DNA from: UBA4656 sp002405525
Lineage (GTDB): Bacteria; Pseudomonadota; Gammaproteobacteria; Xanthomonadales; Ahniellaceae
NCBI GenBank assembly: GCA_036723735.1
Contig: DAIMGT010000043.1
Location: forward strand, 1 to 34,666
Reading direction: 5' to 3'
Length of the DNA: 34,666 nucleotides
Positions 15,962 through 24,541 of the stretch are shown here, one piece after another (positions within the stretch are counted from its first letter, which is position 1; each line of letters opens with the position of its first letter). Made by a program: the position numbers and the translations under genes. The notes beneath the pieces were generated by a model. That model saw nothing but the letters and a program-made list of their open reading frames with translations, was not told the origin of the DNA and ran no database searches.

Positions 15962-17626
15962 ATGGCCGATCCGCTGCTGCGCTTGGCATTGCACGAGGCC
16001 GCCGCGGCGCTCGCGCGCGGAGACGCCGCCAACGCGGAGGCCGCGGCGCGGCGGGCGCTGGCGGTCGACGCCGCCGATGCCGACGCGCTCAACCTGCTGG
16101 GCCTGGCGCGCTTCAAGGGCGGCGACCGCGCGGGTGCGATCGCCGCCCTGCAGGCCGCGGTCGCGGCCCGGCCCGGCTACCGCAACGCCTGGGACAACCT
16201 GGTGGCGATGCTCGACGCCGACGGGCGCCCTGCCGATGCCGCACGCGCCGCCGCTCGGGCGGTGGACGCGGCGCCGCCGGCGACCCCCGACCGGCTGTGC
16301 GCGGCCGGCGGGCGGGCGTTCGCCGCCGGACTGTTGCCGCTCGCCGCCTCGCTGGTCGAGCGCGCTCATGCGGCCGACCCTTCGCACCGCCGCGCCCTGC
16401 ACCACCTCGCCGTGGTGCGCGACGCGCAGCGCCGGCCGCAGGAGGCACGCCTTCTGATCGAGCGCGCGCTGGCGGCGCCGGGCGCCGACGCCACCGAGCG
16501 CGCCGCTTTCGCAGCGATCTGGTCGAAAGCCACGGCGGCGGACGACCTTTCGCGCGCCCTCGCCGAGGCGCTGCGCGTGCTCGAGGCCGACCCGGGGCAC
16601 CCCGGCGCGCGCGATTGCGCGGCGATCGTGCTCGGCAAGCTTGGCCGCCGCGCCGACGCGGTCGCGATGGCGCGCGCGGCGCTGCGCATTGCCCCCGCGC
16701 ATGCCGATGTCCGCTACACACTGGCGCGCCTGCTGGAGGAGGACGGTGCGCTGGCGGAGGCGGCCGCGGTGCTGGCGGCGCCCGAAGCGCCCGCCGACGC
16801 GCGCCTGGCGCGCCTGGCCGGCACCCTGCACCTGCGCTGCGGCGAGCCGGGCGCCGCGGTCGAGGCGCTCGCGCGTGCGCTGCAACTCGCGCCGGAGGAC
16901 CAGTCGGCGATCGCGCAGCGTGGACTGGCGCTGGCGCTCGTGGGTCGAACCGCCGCGGCGCGCGACTGGCTCGGCACCGCCCGCTTCGTGGCGCGGGTGC
17001 GGCTGGTGGCGCCGCCGGGGTTCGCCGACGCGACGGCATTCAACCGTGCGCTGGCGCACGACATCCGGCACCACAGCCGGCTGCGCTTCGAACCGCTCGG
17101 CCTGGCGGCCAGGGGGGGGTTCCTGACGGAAGACCTGATGGCCGACCGCACGCCGGCGATCGTCGGCTTCGAGCAAGCCCTTCGCACGGCGATCGAAGCC
17201 TATGTCGCCGCGCTGCCCGACGACCCGGAGCACCCCTTCCTGCGCGCGGTGCCGCGCGGCGCTTATGGCCTCAACCTGTGGGCCACGCGGGTCGCCGAGC
17301 AGGGCGTGATCGACACCCACATCCACGAGGAGTCCTGGCTGTCCGGCGCCTACTACGTCGAACTGCCGCCGGCGGTGCGCGAGGACGCCACCGCCGGCTG
17401 GATCGAGTTCGGCCGCCCGCACCGCGGCCTGCCGGAGCCGGCCCCCGACGACATCACCTGCCAGCGGCCCGAAGTCGGTACGCTGCTGCTGTTCCCGTCC
17501 TACCTCTACCACCGCACCCTGCCGTTCGCGGGCGCCGGCGAGCGGATCAGCATTTCGTTCGACCTTGCGCCGTCGGCTGTCGATCCTATGGGCGAGCAGC
17601 GCTCGCGACCGCACCGGCCGAGGTGA
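15962..17626 (+). CDS. TPR-containing 2-oxoglutarate/Fe(II) oxygenase
   Basis: 554 residues. Residues 1-330 are tandem TPR-like helical pairs (for example ALNLLGLARFKGGDRAGAIAAL). Residues about 335-545 are an oxygenase domain of the putative 2OG-FeII_Oxy_5 type: HIHEESWLSGAYYVELP with metal-ligand candidates H453 and H455, GTLLLFPSYLYHRTLPF with H517, and R528 in ERISISFD for the 2-oxoglutarate carboxylate. TPR-oxygenase fusions are known in proteobacteria, but the substrates are undefined; the TPR part suggests a protein partner. It follows the first oxygenase after 133 bases on the same strand. A run of eight G at 17112-17119 lies inside the gene. The last 12 residues are Arg-rich. Confidence 0.87.
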   Translation: MADPLLRLALHEAAAALARGDAANAEAAARRALAVDAADADALNLLGLARFKGGDRAGAIAALQAAVAARPGYRNAWDNLVAMLDADGRPADAARAAARAVDAAPPATPDRLCAAGGRAFAAGLLPLAASLVERAHAADPSHRRALHHLAVVRDAQRRPQEARLLIERALAAPGADATERAAFAAIWSKATAADDLSRALAEALRVLEADPGHPGARDCAAIVLGKLGRRADAVAMARAALRIAPAHADVRYTLARLLEEDGALAEAAAVLAAPEAPADARLARLAGTLHLRCGEPGAAVEALARALQLAPEDQSAIAQRGLALALVGRTAAARDWLGTARFVARVRLVAPPGFADATAFNRALAHDIRHHSRLRFEPLGLAARGGFLTEDLMADRTPAIVGFEQALRTAIEAYVAALPDDPEHPFLRAVPRGAYGLNLWATRVAEQGVIDTHIHEESWLSGAYYVELPPAVREDATAGWIEFGRPHRGLPEPAPDDITCQRPEVGTLLLFPSYLYHRTLPFAGAGERISISFDLAPSAVDPMGEQRSRPHRPR

Positions 17627-17820
17627 CCGCAGCTCGCCGGTGCTGCGGTGCCGCGCGGCGCCCGGCCCCGTCGGTCCCTGCAGCCGCTGTCCGATGCTCC
17701 CCAACCGCAACTGAACCGCGGCGCTGCCTGCGCCCTGCGGCACATCACGGCGCCTCGACCCGCGCCGGTATCGTATGCGTCGCCGCGGCGCGCGCCGCGC
17801 GCCGACCCGTCGGACCGTCC

Positions 17821-19602
17821 ATGCACCGCCCCATCCGTGCCGCCCTGCTGATGCTGTCGCTCACCCTGCCCGCCACGGCCGCCGCGCAGCAGCCCGAGGT
17901 CGGTCGCCCGGCGCTCGACGCCGCCACGCTCGCGCCGCTCGCTGCCAAGGTCGGCGCGCAGGTCGACGACGCCGTCGACAGCCGCAAGGCCGGCGGCATG
18001 GGCATCGCCCTGCTGGTCGATGGCGAGGTGCGCTGGACGCGCGCGGCCGGCTGGGCCGACCGCGAGCGTCGCGTGCCGTTCACCGTCGACACGCCGGTCC
18101 ACGTCGGCGAGCTGTCACGCCTGGTTCTGGCGGCGTTGACGCTCGACCTCGCCGCGCAGGGCAAGCTGTCACTCGACGACCCGATCGACCGCCTTGCCGC
18201 CGTACCGCCGATCCGCTCGCGCTTCCCGGATGCGCGCGCCATCACCGTGCGCGACCTCCTCACCCACCACGCGGGCCTGCCGTACTCGCGCCTGCGCGGC
18301 GCCTATCGCAAGGCCGACGCCCCGGTCGAAACCCTGCCCGACGACGCGTGGTACCTCGCCCAGCCCACGGGAACGGTGCAACTGGTGTCCAACCTCGGCT
18401 ACGAGCGCCTCGCGCGCGCGCTCGAGGTCGCGGGCGGTGCGCCGCTGGAGGCGCAGCTCGCCGATCGCATCCGCCGCCCGCTCTCGCTCACCCGCCTGTC
18501 CTGGCAGCCGTCCGACGGCACCGCGCGCGCGCATCGCGAGGGCAAGACCACGGCGTCGATGGTGGCGCGCGAGCAGGCCGCGCTGGGTCTGGTCGCGAGC
18601 CTCGCCGACTACGCACGCTTCGCCGCCGCCCTGATGCCCGGCGCGCTGCGCGCACCGAGCCCGCTGGACACCGCCGCGCGCGCCGAGATGACCCGCGTGC
18701 AGAACGCCGACGTCACGTTCGACGTCGGCAACGGCGCAGGCCTGGGTTGGAATCTCGCCACCAGCGTGCGTGCCGGCGTGGGCCGCGTGGCCACGCTGGT
18801 CGGCGCTTTCCCCGAGCACCGCGCCACGCTGCGCATCGCGCTCGACCACGGTGTCGGCGTGCTGGCGGTGGCGAACTGGGACGAAGTCGACGAGGTGATC
18901 TTCGACCTTTCGGCGGATGCCTTCGACGCCCTGCTCGAACAGCGCGCGGGCGCCGCTCCGCGCGACCGCGAGCGGCCGCTGCCGGCGCGCATCGCCCTGC
19001 CGCGCGGCACCGGGCCCGCGCCGCCGTCGGCTCTCTACGCCACGCCGGCGGGGCTGGTGATCGCCGGTCCGCGCGCGGACGGTTTCGAGCTGGACTTCGC
19101 GGACCTCAGGTTCCGCGCGAATCCGCGTGGCGACGGCTGGTACCGCGTGCGTTACGACCTGCTCGGCGTGCTGCCGATCGGGTTTTCGCGCCTGAACCGG
19201 GTGGCGATCGCGCCGGTGGTGCTGGCCGGTGAGCCGGTGCTGCTGGGCTTCGGCGGCGACCGCTACGTGCTGGCCGGCACCGCGCTCGCGCGCGACCCGG
19301 GCCTGTCCCGCTATGCGCGCTTCGCCGGCACCTACCGCCTGATCAACCCCGACGTGCTGTCGGAGCTGGCGGAACTCGACGGCGCCTTCCTCGATTACGC
19401 CGACGGCGTGCTCGCGCTGGGCTACGAGGCCGACTTCGTGGTCAGCGTGCGCCCGCGCCTGCCGCTGGCCGAGGTGGCGGAAAACCTCTTCGTGGTCGCC
19501 GGTCGTGGCGCCAACACCGGCGAAGAGGTGCGCATCGACGTTACGTCCGACCCGCCGCGCATTACCTACAGCGGCTACGTGCTGGAGCGTAGCGACGACT
19601 GA
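17821..19602 (+). CDS. Exported beta-lactamase-fold protein lacking the serine-hydrolase catalytic motifs
   Basis: 593 residues. The signal peptide (MHRPIRAALLMLSLTLPATAAA) is followed by a beta-lactamase/DD-peptidase fold recognisable from GMGIALLVDGEVRWTRAAGWAD, LDLAAQGKLSLDDPIDRL and ITVRDLLTHHAGLPY (about residues 60-160). All three catalytic motifs are altered. Where class C enzymes and esterases have G-S-x-S-K, this protein has G-E97-L-S-R100, so no S-x-x-K exists. The Y-S-N motif is V189-S-N191. The K/H-x-G motif aligns with R322-V-A. Residues about 400-593 form an added C-terminal beta-rich domain (ALYATPAGLVIAGP, YRVRYDLLGVLPIGF) such as follows the catalytic domain in some serine hydrolases. 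It is inferred to be a non-catalytic binding protein, location periplasm. It is flanked by 194 and 95 non-coding bases, so probably a single-gene unit. Confidence 0.85.
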   Translation: MHRPIRAALLMLSLTLPATAAAQQPEVGRPALDAATLAPLAAKVGAQVDDAVDSRKAGGMGIALLVDGEVRWTRAAGWADRERRVPFTVDTPVHVGELSRLVLAALTLDLAAQGKLSLDDPIDRLAAVPPIRSRFPDARAITVRDLLTHHAGLPYSRLRGAYRKADAPVETLPDDAWYLAQPTGTVQLVSNLGYERLARALEVAGGAPLEAQLADRIRRPLSLTRLSWQPSDGTARAHREGKTTASMVAREQAALGLVASLADYARFAAALMPGALRAPSPLDTAARAEMTRVQNADVTFDVGNGAGLGWNLATSVRAGVGRVATLVGAFPEHRATLRIALDHGVGVLAVANWDEVDEVIFDLSADAFDALLEQRAGAAPRDRERPLPARIALPRGTGPAPPSALYATPAGLVIAGPRADGFELDFADLRFRANPRGDGWYRVRYDLLGVLPIGFSRLNRVAIAPVVLAGEPVLLGFGGDRYVLAGTALARDPGLSRYARFAGTYRLINPDVLSELAELDGAFLDYADGVLALGYEADFVVSVRPRLPLAEVAENLFVVAGRGANTGEEVRIDVTSDPPRITYSGYVLERSDD

Positions 19603-19697
19603 ACGGGTGCGCGTCGCCCGCGGCAGGCCATGGCCAGGCCCGGCGAAGTCCCGCACGCCGGGTGTATTCTCCGACCATGCTGTCGAGGACGTTCGCC

Positions 19698-22600
19698 ATG
19701 CGCACCACCGCCCTGTCGTTCCGCACCCTCCTGCTGATCGCTGCGGGAAGCGGCGCAGTCTCGGCGGCCGATGGCCCCGACCTGCTGCCGCTGGCCGGTG
19801 GCGTCGAGCTCGCGATCGACGCGCTGCCCGCGAGCAAGCTCGCCGCGCTCGATATGGCCAAGGTCGCCAGCGAGGATGCCGAAGCCGATCGCAAGGGCGC
19901 GCCAGGCGGCTTCCGCTACGCGCTGCCGGCCAAGCTCGCGGTCGATGCTGCGGCCGACGGCCGTTGGCAGAAGGCGGCCGATGGCCGCGCGGTCTGGCAC
20001 TGGCGCGTGCGCTCACCCGACGCGCTGCACCTCAACTTCGGCTTCGACCGCTTCTTTTTGCCCGAGGGTGCGACGCTGCGCATCCTGGACGCCGACGGCG
20101 CGGGCGCGCTCGGGCCCTACACCAGCGCCGACAACAGCCGTCACCGGCAACTGTGGACCGCGCCGCTGTTCGCCGGCGACGCGATCATCGAGGTCGCGGT
20201 GCCGGCCGGACTGCGGACCGGCCTCGAACTCAACCTCTCGCAGGTCGGCGTCGGCTACCGGGGGTTCGGCCTGAAGTCGAAGCATTGCAAGTCCGGATCG
20301 TGCAACACCGACGTCGCCTGCCTCGGTCCCAACGACCCGTGGAACCTGCCCCGCCGCTCGGTGGCGTCCTACAGCCTGGGCGGAGGGCGCATCTGCACCG
20401 GCTCGCTGCTCAACAACACGCGCAACGACCGCCGCATGCTGTTCGTGACCGCGACCCACTGCGAGGTAACCGCGGCCAATGCCGCCTCGCTGGTGGTGTT
20501 CTGGAACTTCGAATCGCCGACCTGCCGCACGCCCGGCTCGGCGCAGAGCGGTTCCGGCGCCATCGTGGGGCCGACCAACCAGACCCAGAACGGCGCCACC
20601 GTGCTCGCCGCCACCAACAACCCGTTCGCCGGCGGTGGCACGCCCGACACGCGCAGCGACTTCACCCTGCTGGAACTCACTCAGCCCGCCAACCCTGCGT
20701 TCAACCTGTGGTGGGCCGGCTGGGACCGGCGCGCCGCGCCGCCGCTGTGTGGGCCCGTCGCACCGTGCGCGTCGATCCACCATCCCGACGGCGACGAGAA
20801 GCGCATCACCTTCTCCGAGGCGCCGATGGTCCTCGGGAGTATTTCGCAGGCCAGTGGCGTGCACTGGACCGTGTCCTGGGACCCGACGCCGTCCGTCGCG
20901 CGGCTGCCCAACCTCCCGGCGCCGCAGCCATCCTCGCTGCCGCCCAGCGTGACCGAGCCGGGGTCCTCCGGTTCGCCGATGTACAACGCGCAGCAGCGCC
21001 TGGTCGGCGTACTCAGCGGCGGCGCATCCGCCTGCGGCGTGGCCGAGGCGCAGTTGACGGACGAGTACGGCCAGCTGGCGAAGGCCTGGGACGGGCTCGG
21101 CACGCCGGTCACGCGGCTGCGCGATGCGCTCGATCCACTCGGCGCCGGCGGCGCCGAAACCCTCGACGGTGTCGGCACCTGCACCGCGCCGACGCTCGAC
21201 GTCGCCGCGCCGACCAGCGTCGCCGCCGGCGCCAATGCGAGCTTCGTGGTGAACGCTGCCGGCGCCGGCCCGTTCCGCGTCGAGTTCGACTACGACGACG
21301 ATGGCATCTTCGACGCCGTCGCCACCGATGTGGCGACGTCCGTCCAGCGGGCGGCGACCTTCCCGCGGCGCGGCGGCGTCAGCGTCGGCTTGCGGGTCAC
21401 CGACCGCAACAACTGCAGCGCCTTCGCCCGCCGCGCGGTGGTGGTGCAGGCGCCCGACGTGTCGATCGCCGCGCAGGCGCCGCAGCAGATCTGCGGCAAC
21501 GGCGATGGCGACATCGACCCCGGCGAGCGCTGGCGCATCCCGGTCAGCCTCGTCAACGCGGGCGAAGTCGCGACGCAGGAGGGGGCGGCGATCTTCGCCC
21601 GGGTGTCCGAGGCGCCGAACGTGCGTCAGGACGGCTTCGGCAACCGGGTCACCGACAACACCGGCGCCGGCTGCGCGTTCTCGTTCGTGGACCTCGCCGC
21701 CGAACCGCTGCTGCCGCTGACCGGCGGCTTCGACGACGGCCGCGCCACCGACCTGCAGCCGCTCGGACCGTCCGGGATGCCGTTCTACGGCGCCAACGTG
21801 CGCGAGGTCGTGATGTCGACCAACGGCTACCTCGCGCTCGCGCCGGGCAACAGTGGCGCGGACTTCGAGCCGGCGTGCGGCGCGGTGGCGGCCGACGGCG
21901 GGCGCTTCAACGTGCAGCACAACGATCTGGTCGTCCAGGCCGGCGGCGGCCTGCGCCGCCGCTACTTCGCGGCGTGTCCGCGCGCGGCGGCGGCCGGTGC
22001 CGGCATCGGCTGCACGGTGTTCCAGTGGAGCAACATCGGCGTCTACACCAGTCCCTCCACGCCGCCCAGTGGCAACGCCAGCTTCCAGGCGCTGCTCTAC
22101 GACAACGGCGAGATCGCCTACCAGTACCGCGACGCCGAGCCGCAGGCCGGAGCGGGGGCGGCGATCGGGATCCAGAACGCGGCTGGCAACACCGCGCTCG
22201 AGTACCGCTGCCGCACGCCCGGCAGCGCCCCGGCTGGTCGCGCGGTGTGCTTTTTCCCGCCGACCGCCGTGCCCGGGCCGCTGCAGCCACCGGCACGCCT
22301 CACGCTTTCCGCATCGCGCGACCTCGGCAGCCTTGCGCCGGGCGCCAGCACGGCGCGCGACGTCGACTTCGCGGTCGATCCGGCCGCGGCCTGTGGCGTC
22401 GCGGTGGGCGTGCGCTACGTCGGCGCCGTCGACCGCGTTTCGCATTCGCTGCGTCCGGCGACCCTGGTCCAGGGCCGCGTCGGCGGCAACGATGGCGTGT
22501 GCAGCGCGCAGCCGCAGTGCGTGCCTGACGCCAACGCGGCTCCGTTGCCGGTGCGGCGCGACGGCCTGTTCACCAATTTCAGCCGCCTCGGCAACGGCAT

Positions 22601-23306
22601 CGGGGCGTTCACCCTCGCCAACGGCAACCAGTGGAGCTTCGGCGGCGCCTGGTTCACCGCCACCCGCGACCACCGGCCCATCTGGTACATCATCCAGGGC
22701 GACTTCGGGGATCGCCGGCTCAACAGCCAGGCCGAGCTGCAGATCTTCCGGTTCCGCCGGACGTCGACCACGCCGTTCACGGTCGAGAACGAAATCGCCG
22801 GCACCGGCGAGGTCACCTACATCACGCCCACCGATCTGGTTCTCACCTGGACGATCGACGGCGTGCCGGCCGGCGAGCGGATGGTGCTCGCCTATGGGCT
22901 GACCCGGCCGCCGAACGAGCGCACCGGCCTGTGGTTCAATCCGGCCGAGAATGGCTGGGGCGTGCTGCTGGAGGATGAGTTCCCGGTGGCGGGCGTGGAG
23001 GAGCAGGTGGTCCTGAACTACATCTACGATGCGGACGGCCGGCCGACCTGGACCCTGGGCGGCACGCCGGGCTTCGGCGGCGGCACTGCCCAGCACCGCG
23101 CCTTCTTCGTGCACTGCCCCAGTTGTCCGGCGCTCGTCGATCTGCCGACCGCACCGGCCGGAACCAGCACCACCGTGTTCTCGACTCGCACCACCGGTAC
23201 CTACAGCACGTCGATCAATCTGCCGGCGCCGCTGTCGGGCACCTGGTTGCGCAGCAACCTGCCGCTGCAGATGCTGACGCCGCCGCAACCCGCCCCGCAG
23301 CCCTGA
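19698..23306 (+). CDS. Large secreted lysyl-endopeptidase-like serine protease with C-terminal modules
   Basis: 1202 residues from ATG 19698, chosen for its GAGGA Shine-Dalgarno and the signal peptide that follows (MRTTALSFRTLLLIAAGSGAVSA); starts at 19677 and GTG 19662 are possible. After a pro-region (about 25-185), an S1-type protease domain shows H254 in TATHCE, D321 in RSDFTLLEL and S424 in GSSGSP, with paired cysteines, as in Achromobacter and Lysobacter lysyl endopeptidases. A PKD-like domain follows (EFDYDDDGIFDA, about 530-590), then a calcium-motif-like CGNGDGDIDPGERW region and a lectin-like domain (about 600-870). The C-terminal 250 residues hold Trp-rich repeats with GLWFNPAENGWGVLLE and WTLGGTPGF. 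Such proteins are secreted, usually by type II secretion. sixA starts 12 bases after the stop. Confidence 0.88.
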   Translation: MRTTALSFRTLLLIAAGSGAVSAADGPDLLPLAGGVELAIDALPASKLAALDMAKVASEDAEADRKGAPGGFRYALPAKLAVDAAADGRWQKAADGRAVWHWRVRSPDALHLNFGFDRFFLPEGATLRILDADGAGALGPYTSADNSRHRQLWTAPLFAGDAIIEVAVPAGLRTGLELNLSQVGVGYRGFGLKSKHCKSGSCNTDVACLGPNDPWNLPRRSVASYSLGGGRICTGSLLNNTRNDRRMLFVTATHCEVTAANAASLVVFWNFESPTCRTPGSAQSGSGAIVGPTNQTQNGATVLAATNNPFAGGGTPDTRSDFTLLELTQPANPAFNLWWAGWDRRAAPPLCGPVAPCASIHHPDGDEKRITFSEAPMVLGSISQASGVHWTVSWDPTPSVARLPNLPAPQPSSLPPSVTEPGSSGSPMYNAQQRLVGVLSGGASACGVAEAQLTDEYGQLAKAWDGLGTPVTRLRDALDPLGAGGAETLDGVGTCTAPTLDVAAPTSVAAGANASFVVNAAGAGPFRVEFDYDDDGIFDAVATDVATSVQRAATFPRRGGVSVGLRVTDRNNCSAFARRAVVVQAPDVSIAAQAPQQICGNGDGDIDPGERWRIPVSLVNAGEVATQEGAAIFARVSEAPNVRQDGFGNRVTDNTGAGCAFSFVDLAAEPLLPLTGGFDDGRATDLQPLGPSGMPFYGANVREVVMSTNGYLALAPGNSGADFEPACGAVAADGGRFNVQHNDLVVQAGGGLRRRYFAACPRAAAAGAGIGCTVFQWSNIGVYTSPSTPPSGNASFQALLYDNGEIAYQYRDAEPQAGAGAAIGIQNAAGNTALEYRCRTPGSAPAGRAVCFFPPTAVPGPLQPPARLTLSASRDLGSLAPGASTARDVDFAVDPAAACGVAVGVRYVGAVDRVSHSLRPATLVQGRVGGNDGVCSAQPQCVPDANAAPLPVRRDGLFTNFSRLGNGIGAFTLANGNQWSFGGAWFTATRDHRPIWYIIQGDFGDRRLNSQAELQIFRFRRTSTTPFTVENEIAGTGEVTYITPTDLVLTWTIDGVPAGERMVLAYGLTRPPNERTGLWFNPAENGWGVLLEDEFPVAGVEEQVVLNYIYDADGRPTWTLGGTPGFGGGTAQHRAFFVHCPSCPALVDLPTAPAGTSTTVFSTRTTGTYSTSINLPAPLSGTWLRSNLPLQMLTPPQPAPQP

Positions 23307-23317
23307 AACCCACCGCC

Positions 23318-23794
23318 ATGAGCCGAGAGATCGTCATCCTGCGCCACGCGCAGGCCCAGCCCGGAGCCTCCGGGCAGCCGGATGTCGCGCGCGAACTGAG
23401 CGCGCACGGCCGTGCCGAAGCTGAAGCCGTGCGCCGCTGGTTCGACGTCCATGGCCTGGCTTTCGACGCTGTGCTGTGCTCGCCGGCCGTGCGCGCGCGG
23501 CAGACGCTGGCGCTTGCGCTCGACGGCGGCCCCGTTGACGCGCGCATCGAGCCGCGCATCTATGAAGCCACGCCCGGGACCCTGATCGACGTGCTGGATG
23601 CGGCGCGCGGCGCGGGTCGCGTGCTGCTCGTAGGGCACAACCCGGGACTGGAGCAACTGGTGGCGCTGCTGACCGAGGGCCGCAGCGAGATCGCCCATGG
23701 CCTGCCCACCGCCGGCGTCGCGCGCCTGACGGTACCGACCGGTGCGGCGCTGGAGCCTGGCGTGGCCAGCCTGCGCGCCTTCTGGTCGCCCTGA
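23318..23794 (+). CDS. sixA: SixA-type phosphohistidine phosphatase
   Basis: 158 residues, the usual SixA length. Histidine phosphatase superfamily: the N-terminal RHG-type motif is LRHAQAQPG (Arg-His pair at residues 8-10, phospho-acceptor His), LCSPAVRARQT gives the second Arg, and VGHNPGLEQL supplies the second catalytic His. The GLEQLVALL sequence after it is typical of SixA, which removes phosphate from His in phosphorelay or phosphotransfer proteins in the cytoplasm. It begins 12 bases after the protease stop and lacks a strong Shine-Dalgarno, so it may depend on translation from upstream. Its cognate phosphorelay is not in the window. Confidence 0.9.
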   Translation: MSREIVILRHAQAQPGASGQPDVARELSAHGRAEAEAVRRWFDVHGLAFDAVLCSPAVRARQTLALALDGGPVDARIEPRIYEATPGTLIDVLDAARGAGRVLLVGHNPGLEQLVALLTEGRSEIAHGLPTAGVARLTVPTGAALEPGVASLRAFWSP

Positions 23795-23833
23795 GCGCCG
23801 GTACCGCAGTCGTGGCCGCCGGACGCTGAACCG

Positions 23834-24487
23834 ATGGCGCGCGGCGCCCGCCAGCCAGCGGTGTGCGCTGCGGCCGCGCTGCTCGGACTTTGCCTCACCG
23901 GCACCCTGGCCGCGGACCGCGCCGGCGCCGTCGCGCCGGGCGCCGCGAACGCTGCCGGCGGCGCGCCCGCGGCGCAGCGGTGGCGGATCGACGGCGCGCG
24001 CTCGAGCGCGCAGTTCCGCATCCGACTGCTCGGCGTGGTGCCGATGTCCGGCGAGTTCACCGACCTGCGCGGCGCGATCGTGTTCGATCCTGCGCGCGCC
24101 GACGCCCGGGTCGATGCCACGCTGTCGAGCCGAGAGTTGCGCATGGCCAACCCCGGGCACGCGGAGTGGGCGCGTTCGCCGGAATTCTTCGACGCCGCCA
24201 ACCATCCCTTGATCGAGTTCCGATCGCGGCCGATCCCGTGGCGCGTGCTGCGCGAGGGCGGCTCGATCGATGGCGAACTGACCTTGCGCGGCGTCACGCG
24301 CGAGGTGGGCCTGAAGGTCGAAGGTGGCGGCTGCGACCCGGCGCGCACGCAAGCGTGCGCGATCGAGGTCTACGGCTCGGTCCGCCGGACCGACTTCGGC
24401 ATGGCTGCGCGACGTGCCACGGTCGGCGACTGGGTCAGCCTGCGGCTGCGCATCGAGGCCGTTGCGGCCGTGGCGCCGGTGCGTTGA
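23834..24487 (+). CDS. YceI-family periplasmic lipid-binding-type protein
   Basis: 217 residues. A signal peptide of about 26 residues precedes an Ala/Gly-rich linker, then the YceI lipocalin-like barrel from about residue 48: WRIDGARSSAQFRIRLLGVVPMSGEFTDLRGAIVFDP, MANPGHAEWARSPEFFDAANHPLIEFRS, DGELTLRGVTREVGLKV, and RRTDFGMAARRATVGDWVSLRLRIEA at the end. YceI proteins bind isoprenoid-type lipids; here the ligand is unknown. An extra Cys pair (GGCDPARTQACAIEV) suits a periplasmic disulfide. It follows sixA by 39 bases on the same strand and converges on the glycosyltransferase operon. Confidence 0.92.
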   Translation: MARGARQPAVCAAAALLGLCLTGTLAADRAGAVAPGAANAAGGAPAAQRWRIDGARSSAQFRIRLLGVVPMSGEFTDLRGAIVFDPARADARVDATLSSRELRMANPGHAEWARSPEFFDAANHPLIEFRSRPIPWRVLREGGSIDGELTLRGVTREVGLKVEGGGCDPARTQACAIEVYGSVRRTDFGMAARRATVGDWVSLRLRIEAVAAVAPVR

Positions 24488-24492
24488 TCGCG

Positions 24493-24510
24493 GGTCGCGG
24501 CATCGCGACC
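24493..24510. terminator. Hairpin between convergent yceI and glycosyltransferase genes
   Basis: GGTCGCG (24493-24499) pairs with CGCGACC (24504-24510) around a GCAT loop, 6 bases after the yceI-type stop. No U-tract follows, so it is at most a weak or Rho-assisted terminator. Confidence 0.4.
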
Positions 24511-24541
24511 TGACCGCGCTGCGCGCCGCGCAAGGCCGGCC

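Noticed and set aside
15871..17820. Long upstream extension in the frame of the beta-lactamase-fold gene
   Set aside because: It is the Arg-rich out-of-frame reading of the TPR-oxygenase gene; the signal peptide sets the true start at 17821.
20013..23288. 1091-codon minus-strand frame opposite the protease gene
   Set aside because: No motif, low complexity; the plus strand has a signal peptide, a catalytic triad and recognisable modules.
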